A DNA stretch of 64,000 bases from Clytia hemisphaerica. Lineage: Eukaryota > Cnidaria > Hydrozoa > Leptothecata > Clytiidae. The translations under genes and the position numbers were made by a program. Shown here in pieces: positions 1-12,400 of the stretch. Numbering within the stretch: position 1 is the first letter of the stretch; the number at the start of each line of letters is the position of its first letter. Under the pieces are notes generated by a model that was not told the DNA's origin, did not search any database, and saw only the letters and a list, made by a program, of their open reading frames with translations. Location: positions 523,175-587,174 of the forward strand of contig CACVBU010000283.1 in the NCBI GenBank assembly GCA_902728285.1, read 5' to 3'.

Positions 1-147
1 TAAATAACCCGTCGTAGTATGTATTGCTGTCCACTATGTATACTTTAAATAGAAAAACAATTTTTCGAAATTCACGAAATTTTCTTTGAGTGCTTTCTTA
101 TCGTTTATTTCGAAATAATTTGGTTCGATTAACAAAACATTTCCATT

Positions 148-273
148 GAAAATTTTTTCACAACACCCCTGCGATTGTGCTCAAAACTTTCTTCCTTTAC
201 ATGACTGTTTGAAAATTTTTTCACAACACCCCTGCGATTGTGCTCAAAACTTTCTTCCTTTACATGACTGTTT
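148..273. repeat. 63-bp tandem duplication in intron
   Basis: Two consecutive, apparently identical 63-bp copies (148-210 and 211-273) lie in the intron just before the first YEATS exon in the window. Each runs from GAAAATTTTTTCACAAC to CATGACTGTTT. It looks like a recent local duplication and does not include the splice acceptor at 341-342. Confidence 0.85.
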
Positions 274-342
274 CGAGATCAAAGATCGTGCTCCCTCAGT
301 CATGTCGAGTTTTCACTGATTCGCGTTCCTTTTCTTTCTCAG

Positions 343-3130
343 TACGTAAGGAGCCACCATACAAATTATCTGAATCTGGATATGGGTCATTCAATCTTCC
401 GATCGAGGTGTATTTCAAAACACACGCCAAAGAAGATGCGAGGAAACATCTCATGCAATACGACTTGAGCTTGCAAATGCTTGGTTTACCGCCATTGAAT
501 TGCACCAAGATTGAGGCTTTGACTTTTTTGAACCCGTCAGAAGAGTTCGAGAAACGGTTGTTGAAAGCGGGTGCTGTAATTCTACCTGCGCTACCAGAGT
601 AAGGATTTTTGATTGTTCATTTTATTTCAATTTGATTTTCCTTCACATTCAGAAATTTAGTAAACAAGGAAATACGGCCGTGTAAGCTCAAAGCCTGTCT
701 GATTTAATGCAATTTTAACGAAATTTGACCTCAACCGTACTGAAACTGACAGGAATTTCAACTTTAAATGCCTAAATTTCCTTGTATTTTTTAGTAAGGG
801 ACATGATGTAGTTCATGCTCGAAATACTCTATATGATGTTATCCATGGTTCCGATTCTTTTTATCAATACATACTTCAGGATAATAATATTTGGAATAAA
901 ATAGGAAAAGATTAGCAAAAAATTCGCTTTTATATCCCAAGAGGAGCCATTTTTGTTGAGTAGCCCCTCCTTTATCTACTTTAAGCTTAATCTTTCTTAA
1001 TGATTAAAAAATCAGGTGTTTTGAGCAGCTGCGCCTCAAGTCATTAAGTGAAACTAATTAAACTTCTTTTTTTTCTAATTAAACTACAACTTGTAGACAA
1101 ACAGAACCAGGTTCTTGAACAACAAACAGATCAAAATCTAAAACGTTTTCCTCAGTATCCATCATGCGCAACTTTATTCTTCAAAAAAACTTATATTGAG
1201 TATTTTTTGAAATTCATAGTGAGAGTAGTGTAGTGGTTTTCTGAAAAAACTCATTTCTGAAGAAAGACCTCACGTGGATGAGTGGTTTTGAATCTTTTTA
1301 TGTTTTATTTGAATGGGAAGTGATTTAAATGCTTTCCGATGTGTTTTTCTTACAGATGCTGAGGTATTGGTTTTCGCAATTCAGATGGTCTTTCTTGTTC
1401 AATGAGAAATAACTTTATTCTCAGGACGTTTTGGTCATTAATTTTTGAAAAAATCATAGCTTAGATATTGCTTTGTAGTTGGTGGGTGCTTGCTTGATTG
1501 ATTGATTGATTAATTGATTGATTTTCTTAATCACGTCTTCTTTTATTTCTCAGAGATGTACCGAAAGTGAAAAGCGTTTCGCCTGCGTCCTCAGCTGGTT
1601 CACCGAACCCTCAGAAGAAAACTAGTGCAACGATTCCAAAAATTAAAAAAGAATCTCAAAACTCCACGACTACATCCGTTAAACGGTCCAGCGAGGACGC
1701 GCTGTCGTCGAGTAAACCTAAAAAGAAGAAGAGTAACGACCACGAGCGAGCGCCCACACCTGTGAATGCTGGATTGAAAGAAATCTCTATTCTATCACCT
1801 GCTACTGATGCTGCTGCCAAGAGTAACAGTGCGCGGAAAGTGAAAGATGGTACTCGGCGACGGAGTGTCGACGCTAACGAGCCAAGTCCAAAGCACCATT
1901 CATCCAAAGAAAGTAAACATAAAAGCAAAGACTCCAAATTGAAAAAAGACAAAAGTTTAGACTTAAATTCGTCTAGTGGCGGCATTCCAAAACTCAAATT
2001 TTCAATAAAAAGTAAATCGGACGGGTCGTGGGCGGCCACTTCCGTTACGAGTAAAGAAAACGGGAACGCTCCTGAGGATAGTAATATTTCAAACACCGTA
2101 CTGGTGAATCCGAACTCAACAGTATCTCAACAAAATGAACTAGTCCGCAATGTTTTGGACGGTTTCCGGCAACAAAGTTCTGAAGACGATATCAATGAAG
2201 AGGTTGAGAAGAGTATGAATTCTTCCCTTTCTTCAAACGGTTCTTTAGAGACTACATCAAAATCCTCTTATAAGAAAGCGACTTCTAAACACAGATCACC
2301 TTCGGTCACGGTCAAAACGAACGGTACTCATCATTCTTCGCATCATCCGAGTAAGGGAAAGGTCATCAAAGAACCTGTAGAAACGAAGTAAGAGCTCTTT
2401 GTTGTTTCTTTCTTCAATTTTTTGATTTATTTTTGCTTAACGTTCCTCAATTTGCTATATATGATGCTACAATGGAGTCTCCATAACTCGGACACGCACG
2501 GGAAACAAAAATTTGTATATGTTAAGGAAATTTCGAGATGTGGAGTAAGGTTCATAAGGCATTGTTAACTTCAGGGACGAAAAATTTTGTTCGAGTTAAA
2601 GAGACATTGGAGTTATAGAGGTTCGAGTTAAAGAGACTCCACTTCAATAGATTAGCCGACTGATTGAGAAATTAGAATTTAGGGGTCTACTCGACTATTA
2701 TTCATGATATTTTGGAATAGGACTCCTCCATAATATACACTTTAAAGCAAACAGACTTCGTTCTTTTTTTTCAACGAGGCTCTCTCAATTACTTTACCAA
2801 GAAAAAGAGGACCGAAAGTACAATACTTAGTTCTCTCCCAAGATCTTCTGGACTCTCCTTACTTAAACGCTATTTCGTCTTTTTGCACTTTTTAGAACGA
2901 CTTCGGAAACAGGTAAAAAGATGCCGGATCCTACCCTCACCCAGCCAGAACTGAACGAAATGTTCAGCAAGATCTCCGAATCACAAGACTCTAATATCTT
3001 GCAAGGCATTGTGGATATTGTCGAAGCGACGGGGGATTACATGATTACGTCATCAACTTTCGATTTCGATTTGTGTACACTGAACAATGATACTTTGGTT
3101 TCTATTAAACAATATTTAGAAGCTCATTGA
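343..3130 (+). CDS. MLLT3-like: AF9/ENL-type YEATS protein (MLLT1/MLLT3-like), 5' partial, 3 exons
   Basis: The family reads acylated histone lysines through a YEATS domain and recruits super-elongation/DOT1L partners through a C-terminal ANC1-homology domain (AHD); it is nuclear. Exons are 343-598, 1554-2387 and 2896-3130, with phases joining cleanly (GA|A, AA|A). Exon 1 encodes the second half of YEATS (PPYKLSESGYGSFNLPIEV, then F-L-N-P, then LLKAGAVILP). Exon 2 is a long Ser/Lys-rich linker with lysine clusters that look like nuclear localisation signals. Exon 3 encodes the AHD (LTQPELNEMFSKI to LVSIKQYLEAH, then TGA). About 440 residues are visible; the N-terminal part of YEATS lies before the window. 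The separate MLLT1 and MLLT3 genes are vertebrate, so this is probably the single invertebrate orthologue. The gene converges on DIS3L. Family identity is strong. Confidence 0.93.
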
Positions 3131-4852
3131 TAAATGGTTGAGATTGACCTTGCGCAATTGCAATGTGACATGGATAGATAGCTTGGTAAAACGGGCCATT
3201 TCAAGGTCGAAGTGAAGTGAATCATGGATAATCAGGAATCCCATCACGTCTTCCGTCCCGTTAACTGGGCACAAAACACTTCCAAACATTTTTAGTACAA
3301 CAGAAATTCGCTTTTAATGCGTGGGTGTCCTGATTACTCATGATTTCATTCAACCGTTAAATTATTCTTCACGGTTCCACGGATAAGTTATTTCATTGAT
3401 TGGGAAAGTTTGAAAACTTCACACCAAAATGAAACCAATAGGAAGAAGCTTCATCTGCTTTTGGAATAATACAAAACAAAACGTGCAAACATGGAGGCTT
3501 AGTTTTTTACTATACACCTTTTCGACCGTAGCCGCCAATTGCCGGTCAAAAATGACTGAGACGGTTTTAGGGTGGTAAAACGGACATAAAAATGCCCGTG
3601 CGGCAATTGGCGACTACGGTTGTAAAAGTGTATTATGTCGAAGGGAAGTCGGAATTATTAGCGATAAAGCGTTATAAATGGTGTTTTGATTGTGTTGTCT
3701 CTTTTATTTTTATATATTTTTTAGAAAGATGGTCATCATTGTTTTTTATAAGACACAAGAGTTGTTTATTTGCTGTAGATATCTAGCAACGCTTGTTAAT
3801 AGAATTTTATTTTGATGCTACTGTACACGCTTTATTTTATAAGGATAACTTCTATAAGAATATCAGCGTGAGATTTCGGAGTTAGGACAATAGACCTAAT
3901 AAGAATACTGCTCACCCCCAGCCAAACTATTCTTATAAAAAAGCGTGTACTGTTTCAGAGGGGAAAATCACTTTACGAATTATTGTACCCTATTTTGAGT
4001 AATTTCAATGCTGGACAAAAAATTGAATGATGAGTTTCACCAACCAACATACTTATTTACATCTTATCTGCATCACTTATTTAACTGATAGACTTGTACA
4101 CTCATGACTGTCGATTACAAATGTTTGGGAGTGGTTAAATAAAAGATATTTCACGACTAGCCACCCACTGCTACAAAAGTCTAAACGCTTATCGAGACGA
4201 ATGTTTATAGAATTTCTTAGATTTTTCGGGTAAATTATAATTCATAAGAATATAATAAATGGATAATGCATGGATGCTTTGAAAGCTTAACGAGTTTTTC
4301 GTATTATGAAAAATGTTTCTATTAAATTTCCATGCAGTCATGGCCAGACAATTCATTTTTACGAGTCCATTTAGGTTTTGTAATTAAAATTTATTTTTTA
4401 GCTATTGTACGGTTTAGATTTCTTAAAAAGTATAATACAAAAAATATTGACAAAATCATTGTAAAATTATGTGAAAAAGTTGCAACATTTATAAGCGGTA
4501 AGCCTAAACAGCAATGCCTACCTAATCCACTACAAACATGGACAAAATATTTGAGACAAAAACGATTTTTTAGCGCGTTAAACTACAAAATCGAAATATT
4601 CAATGAAGAAGGTAGAAGTGCTAAAATAGCAATTCTCGCCCGAACTTTAAATTCTGAAAAACGTTAAAATACACTAAAATCTCGATACATTTTGAACATG
4701 ATCTAGAAAAGAATTTTCGAGGTTTAATTCATCTATTTTTGATATGAGGAGTAAATTTTAGTCAAAATCTAGCTGTAAATAAAAGAGGTATGTTAATCTC
4801 ACACGCTAACTTTTATATGTATTTATAAGCGATTCGACTTGTTTCGTCCTTT
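3131..4852. other. Convergent intergenic region between MLLT-like gene and DIS3L
   Basis: 1.7 kb of AT-rich spacer between two gene 3' ends. It contains one short TA-flanked MITE (3515-3630). An open frame at 4332-4667 (+) shows no recognisable domain and is not called as a gene. Confidence 0.6.
3515..3630. mobile_element. MITE, CACCTTTTCGACCGTAG family, copy 1 (short)
   Basis: Terminal inverted repeats CACCTTTTCGACCGTAG and CTACGGTTGTAAAAGTG, flanked by TA on both sides. It shares an internal ACGGTTTTAGGGTGGTAAAA block with copies at 19961, 45264 and 57055 but is only 116 bp, so it is an internally deleted member. Non-autonomous. Confidence 0.85.
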
Positions 4853-7800
4853 TCATTTGTGTGTTGCTTTACCACGGTCGACAGTCAAGGAATCCATTTT
4901 GAAACTTCGAAACATTTCATACATACTAACGCTCGAGTGTGTTTGTCCATATTTCTTTTTCAAAGAAGATTTTTCACGTTTCGAAACTTCCTTTTCATTT
5001 TCCTCTTTACGGTTCAGCATTTCGCTTTCTGTATTTTTCACATCCTAGAAAATGATGAAAAAAATTGTTGTATGAGTTGGTTGTCATCCCCTGTATATTA
5101 CTTTAATCGAAGGTTACAGCCCCTAGAAGATAGCTCGTTGGGGCTGAAAATACCCGGTTATGCTGTTTTGCTACCTTCTATGACCTATGCTTTTCTATCT
5201 ATTTGAGAAATAATAGACGATATCGGCTTCACGAAATTCTCCCCGAATGATTACCCATGATGCATTGCGCAAAAAAATTCAGTAAGTCAATATTGTCCGT
5301 GAATTTTTTTGCGCAATGCATCATGTGTAATCATTCGAGGAGAATTCGGAAAGCCGATATCGTCTATTGCGATGATTGCTCTTGATTATCTTTTCAACTG
5401 GTTAGGGTTGAAGCAAAGATTGGAAGGTGCTAAGTAACACAAAAATTTAAACGAATGGACTTTTGGTGACAATTTACCTTTATAAGGTCTGATTTTGTAA
5501 CATTCAATTTCCCACCATTTGTGTGCTCATTCGTTGTCATAGTAATGTTGGAATGGAATGACGTCATTTCAAATTGTAACCGATCAGCATGCATTGTAGA
5601 CGAGATGACTTTGATACGAACCTGTGAAGATGAGCAGAAATTAAGCTTATGAATAATATTCACGAAAACAATAAGCTATTGAAAATTTGCTTAGAATTTT
5701 GAGCATTTTTAACGTTTTTAAGAATCTAAAGAATTCAGAATGGCTTTCAGGATATATTCCAAGCCTTATTTGAACACTTTTGAGATGGATCTCGAGATCC
5801 TAAGGTTTGATTAAAAACTCTATATTCCAGAAGTAAGTTAGATCATAATACATTTATTATTATTGTTGTTGTTGTTGTTGAGAATTCCAGCATTTAATCC
5901 TACCAACTAAGTGGCTGCTCAGCACTTTTGATCTTCAAGGCAATAAAGATATCCTTGCTCCTCAGCACATATGCAAAAAAGCCTTCAAGGAAATAGACAA
6001 CTAGCCGCAAGGCATAACAGAAAAAGATTTGAAGCAAAAACATTCGTTTTGTCAAAAGAAAGCCGTTTGAGCTTAAGATGTTCGTTTTTATTACATAGAA
6101 AGGAGTTACGCCTCTTACGTTGACAAAGCAGAATTAACAAAATGAATTGCTCAAAATTGGTGCTGGTGCAGCATAATCAAATGAATGTAGGCTACGTTTC
6201 GAGCGTAAAACTCCTCCAACTCTCAAGAGTAAGGTCTGGAGCCTGGGGAGCTGTTTATTGCGTAGACTACGGTACATGACGTGTTAAAATGAAGTTACCT
6301 TTATGTAAGTAAAAATATTGACTATATGATCCTTCTTCCCGTTGGAGTATTTCAAAACGATCTCTGCTCCTTCAGTTATCATGCTACCTGCGATCGATTG
6401 AAAAAAGAAATTTGTTATGGTCATCGTTGTTTAAAGATTTTATTACAGTAGGCTCCAAGGGGAATAAGAATTTTCTTTGAATAACCGGAAGTTAGAAAAA
6501 CTGAAAAATTCGTTTTACCGCCAGATTTTCGACGTAACCTTAGGGGCCGTCCACATAGTACGTACGCAAGCATATGCTTGCGTGCAGGGGGGAGGGGAGG
6601 GGTCAAAAGAAAATGTACGCACGCATAGCCCGAAATTTTCTTCAACCGAGAGGGGGGGGTGAATGAAAAAGTACGTAATTTACCAGGGGATAGAGCCATT
6701 TGCGTACGCTTGCGTACAGGGGGAAGGGGGTACCTTAAAGGAACAAATTTTGGCGGGAATTTAAATTGGCGGATGGCCGAAAAAGTTTTTTAGATGGAAT
6801 TTAATTTGGCGGATGGACGAAAAAACTAAATTTGGCGGGAATTTAATTTGGCGTTTGCTGAAAATTTTATTATTCTGGCCAAATCCGCCAAATCCGCCAA
6901 ATCCGCCAAATTTTCTTTCCGCCAAAATTTCTTCTTTTAAGGTATTCGATTTTCGACATGGTGCGTACGTACTATGTGGACGGCCCCTTAACGGAATGGA
7001 GTTTTCTGCAGTAATTGCAGAGACATCGTGGTAAACACAAAGAATTTTTACTTTTTGAAAAAAGAATAAATTTGAACATTAAATTAACAAGCTTTAGGGG
7101 GGGGGGAAGAATAAAAGGTTGGAAGGGATTGAAGCGAAAAAGTAAATAGCGTAAAAATACCTGATACATATTTGATTTTATCTCCACAATGGCAAGCTAT
7201 ATTTCCTTCGTTATCTCTTAAAGGGACTGCGCCTTTTATACCAAATCTGAAATATAGAAAAATATCATCAAGTATGATATGCAACTGTATATTTTATCTT
7301 TCCATTCCAAACTTTTCGTTTGTGAAGAGCACACTCGGTGTCACAAGTACTTCAAAAAAAGTCCTTTGGGATATTTTCAAAATGTAAATTTTCATAAAAT
7401 ATCTAATGAAGAAAATTGAAATATTTCTCAAACAGAAACTGAAGTTGTTACTGAAAAATCAATCATAGTCCCAAGACATCAATTAAGTAATTTGTTTATG
7501 ATCAATGTTTGCCATATTGATAAAAAATAAAAAACAACAACATTTAAATTTAGCAAAAGCTTGCTAATTTTAAATGTAAGTAATTTGTGTATACACGTTT
7601 TTGAGGACAGCAGAGTGACTGAATAGATTTGAAAACCTCACATTTTTGACTCGTAAAATCGAGGATGGTATAAATCACTTATACCAGACCGTTGTACTTA
7701 GTCAGTCAGGATCTAATCGTCTCTGTCGCAGAAAAGCTACACTACACACTTTGGTATTAGCGAGTTTATGTATGTGTGTTTTTCAGCGACGGAGACGGTT

Positions 7801-9494
7801 AGGTTCTAATTAAATTTGTCTACATCCTAATCAGCTGATTTTGCGGATCAGAACTGCGGGCTATTCCAAATCACTTCAGTCACTTAAATACACAAACTCG
7901 CTATTCATTGGTTAAGAAGATCACTACATACTTTGGTATGAAGACAAGTACACCATTACTTTTGAATTGATAAACAAGCGCATCCACAACACAAATCTCA
8001 TCATCTTCTGAGTGCTCCTTGAAATACATGGCTTGAAAGAAATCCAATGATTCCTTTTGTGCTTGGTCCGCTTCCTGTTAAAAGAAAAGTAAGGAATGCA
8101 CGTTTTTCTACAAGCATTGCACTTATCAGCATATCTAGATGGTAACAAGTTTTTAGCATATCCTAAGCAGATTCTGATTAATTCGCACCGTGCATCATAA
8201 ACTTTCATCTTATAAGCTTTCGTTTTCGTTTTCAATTAAAAGGCAACACGGTGTTGATTGTTTTGGTTAAACAGCCAGGTCAGGTCGTCACATTCGTCCA
8301 GCCCGGGGTCGGCGGATGGAACATTGACTTCCTTATGGAAACGAAGAACCGCCAAGAAGTTAGTTGTCTTTCTGTGAATAGTCCAGCAAAGTGATTGAAG
8401 AGCGATGGCCAAGTGGTCAAATGCGTCAGCGTCTCAAACCAGGGATCCGAGGTTCGAATCCCCGCTCCTTCCAATGTTCCGTTCAGTTCATAGATAGCCG
8501 AGCAGGCTGGCCGTGGACTCCGTGAAAACAAACGAAAGACTGTCTAAAAGTCGTAGATTACTGGGCTATCCACGTAAAATATCGACTCTATCTATCTACA
8601 TGTGGAGATGCAATAGCAGACATACCCTATGTTTGACATTGATGTGTTCACACAATTCTTGCAAATCTTTATTGTTCAACAACTCGCTCTGATTGGTCAG
8701 TTCATCCCCAATGCTTGCCAGCAACAAACGGTGTACTAACACGTCCGCATAACGACGAATAGGTGATGTGAAATGGGTATAACTATCGAGCGCCAAGCCT
8801 TTAGAAATAGATACATAAACAGTTTATATTAGAAAGGTAGGTATTTTGTTAGAGCCAGGTTAACGATATTTTAATTGAGGCCCGGATTACAGCATTTAAA
8901 AAAATGCTGAACTTGCACAGCTGCACTATGGCTTACGAAACATTGTTAGTAAAAGCGAATGATCAATTTAGTACAATTTAGTACAATTTGACATTGAAAA
9001 TATTGAACATATTGAATGGAATGGTCTACCGTTTTGATAGTTCATGTAAATTATTTGTATTGCTTTTTAAAGATCAGCAAGCAACTATATATAATGTACA
9101 GATTGGCTTTAAAGTAAAAAAAACTAGTAAACATTTTTGACAAAAACATATATCGCCCTGAATTGTTGCTGTGAGTAGATATGACGATAAAATGTCAAAC
9201 AAAGTAAGCTTTTTAAACAATATGTCCCATATCATGATGTCGCAAAGCGATTTGAAAATTTGGAAATGGGGGATATTTAAAGGGCTGACAGAAATTAGAA
9301 CTTGCATAAAGATACTCACAACATTTGGATAACATTTTTAGGCTTAAAACTAAAAAAGTTAAGAACATCCGAAGGCTTTAGAAAATTTGGACTTTAAAAA
9401 ACACGTGCTCTCACCGTAATGTGAGAATAATTCTTCTTTCAAGGATCCTGTTGAGAAATAAGACGCTACCATCATCGCTTGTGTACCAAGCATC
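4853..9494 (-). CDS. DIS3L: DIS3L 3' block: end of RNB, S1 and C-terminal exons
   Basis: Exons in transcript order: 9415-9494 ([17 protein letters not shown]), 8626-8798 ([19 protein letters not shown] to INVKHR), 7932-8074 ([18 protein letters not shown] to VLVFIPK), 7161-7246 ([19 protein letters not shown]), 6299-6387, 5478-5621 ([19 protein letters not shown]) and 4853-5044 (last exon, [13 protein letters not shown] to ATHK, then stop). The S-P-I-R-R-Y-A-D motif of the RNB domain is intact. The last exon matches the end of human DIS3L only near [19 protein letters not shown]. The introns hold a near-perfect hairpin, a TTA-flanked MITE and a SINE. Confidence 0.92.
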
Positions 9495-12400
9495 CTGAAA
9501 ATCTGATAAATGATCATTACATAAGTTGATGGGATAAATTTGCGAAAGTGTTTTTTAAGTTAAGGTAAATCTTTTTAAAATCATAATAAGTGAACTAATC
9601 GAACCTATGTACCATAGTGGGCTCAAATTCGGTATTTCTCATACAATATGAAGGCCCGACTAACAGAAACAGCGGTGAAAAACTTTTTTTTTAAGTCTGC
9701 AGGCTTCTCCAAAATGTCAGCTTCGTAATGTGATAACTCGTATAAAGGAAAAAAAAACTGGAGATCTAAGAAAGCTTCGCTTAATCCGTAACTTAGGGCA
9801 AAAATATTCAACAGGTCTCAAGGCTAATTAAGATACATTTTACACTTTTCTATAAGGCTTTGATGGCAACAATATGAAGGACATTTTAAGGCTTCGCGGA
9901 CACCCAACTTCTAAAGAAATTGCCCAAAACTATTCACAAAATGATAAAAATAAGAATTAAGGTTCAAAACAAAACAAGTTAAGAACATCAAAAATAATGG
10001 ATGTTGATATAAAAAAACGTGTACATGAACATAACAGACTAACCTTGTTAGTATTTGAGTCTTCATCCGTACATCTATTCAATGAGTCAGCCAGTAAGTG
10101 ATTGGTGCTATAAAAAAATAAAAGACATTTATTACTTTTCAATACATAAGATTCTCAAAAACTCGAACCTAGTCTACAGAACTCAAAATGGTAAAAATCA
10201 TTTTCATAAAACCTTTCTATAAAAGTAGCAAAATTTCTTCTTCGTTTTTCTTCACTTTCTTAAAAAAAATTCTTTCGAAAAATATAAGCGTATCAAATAT
10301 CTTTCCAACGATAACAAAAACTGGTTGTAAAATAATGGCCAAAAATGTATGAAGGAAACCTATACCATGTATTGACAGTGAAGCCTTTAGCTTGAGCGCA
10401 TTCTTTGAGCGTTGAAAAGAACTCTTGATTGGGTGGTGGATGGCGACGCAACTGAAGGAGAAGGCAACATGATACATGTTTTTTATAAGAACAAGTGATA
10501 CTTTTATGGACCTACGTGTTTATAAAACGAATAATAAAAGTTTAATGAAGGCAATGTAGAAACAAAAACCGAATAATTTAAAATTTTGCAAGTTAGTGCC
10601 AAAAATTGTTTTTCGAAAATGAACTTTTTCATATTTAGCACAATTTAATTCTAAGTCCTTGTATAAAAAATTTGGAAAAACTAATGAACAGATTTTTCAG
10701 AAAGTTAAAAAAAATCACAAAATTCCTATGATTCAATACCGAGAAAATTTGGTAACAGACGATCGGACGAACACAGATTAATTTATAGGACCTCCATGTA
10801 TGTCCAACAAACTAAGAATATGAGGCTTCGATGGCCAAAATATTAAAAACGAGTTGAGAACACTTTTAGGCTTAAAACTAAAAAAGCTAAAAACATCCGA
10901 AGGCTTCATATATCTTGAATATTCTTATAAAAAGCTAAACTCTCAAGAGGAAAATCTAAGTCAAAAGAAAATTGTTTAGTGTTAAAAACAGACTGAGAGC
11001 TTTGCAACATTATACAATATCCACATGAGAAATGCGGAACTACAAAGCTTTAAAGAAGCTTACGATTGATTTTGAAGGGAAAGATTCTTTGATTTTCTTG
11101 GCTACCCAATGATTGGCGAAGATCATGCATTCTGCTATCGTTTCGTGAACTTCTAAAGGCTGAAATAGAATGAAAATAATACATATAAAAAGTAATCAGA
11201 GAGGTTTAAAAGATATATTCTAAATTTCTAAGTTTGCAATGGAGTATCTGATTTTAGCGGAACATCGATAATTTTGAACAAATAAAAAAGCTCTCAAGGG
11301 TAAAAAATATAATTGCTAGCGCAGTATAGTGCTAGTACAGGCTAAGAGTTAAAATAGCAGTGACTTTTAATGAATTCTGACTGGCCAACATACTTGCTTA
11401 GCTGCCAAGCCTTTAATGTCTTTTGCTTCGTTCATTTCCAATTGAACTTCAGAACTTTGTAAATCGATTGCTCCTACAAAAGTTGTAGATCGCACTGAGG
11501 TTTAGAATGATCAATTCCCTGAGGTAGTTAAAATGTGGTTTTGAAAAAATTGGGGGGGGTCTAAATTCTGGTATAAATTATGATAATTTCCAAATCAAAA
11601 TCTGTTCCCGCTTTTTTTTCTTGACACACTGTATATCCATACAGTAGAGACAGTCTTTCGGTCCCGGCTTAAATGGTACACTATAATGGATGCGGGTCAA
11701 AACGTTTGAAATAGGAAACTTTTCAATTATGATAGAATCAGGTCGAGTAGTGCTACAATTAGGATAAAGCTTTATGATTAATTTATAAAAAAATGATACC
11801 ATAAAAGCTAGTATAAAATTCAGAAAAAAACGATCAGTTTTGGTTGGTTTGTTGGTTTGAACCAAAATCTTTTTCTATGGTTTTGGCAAATAGTTTTAAT
11901 GTCTGATTTTTTGCTTATAAGATGAACAAACAAGCATACCTAGTTGTGATCGTTTGAATTTGATTTGCCTTGCCATCAACATCAAATGTTGAATAGCTTG
12001 TTTCATCTCTTCAAACCTGTAAATAAGTAAAGTAAAATAGTGTTCGTTCATAGTATACATCACTGCAATGAATCAAAAAGTTTGTCTGTTTTTTTTTCTT
12101 CTGATGCCCCACTTGCAACCAATCAGGTATTGTAAAAATGAACTTATTCAGAAGACACTACAGTGTATCTTGAATATAACATTATGGATTCGATAGTTTC
12201 AAGATTTGAATTCTTTCTTTCGACTTGAGGAATTTCAAGTCAAAGAAATCGTGACTTTTGACGGTAAATTCGCAAAAAGCCTGAGAAAATTTCACCGCCG
12301 TGATGGCTGTAAACTCTGGGCACACGTATATTTGCCGCGTTTACTATCCCTCTAACGGACATTAGCATCGTCTAGACTATCGTTGATATCTTCCTTACTT

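Noticed and set aside
4332-4667. 111-codon frame (+) in the MLLT/DIS3L spacer
   Set aside because: No family resemblance, and it lies between two gene 3' ends without supporting signals.
8401-8473. Functional tRNA gene
   Set aside because: A and B boxes are present but the acceptor and anticodon stems do not pair convincingly, and the body continues into a dispersed SINE sequence.
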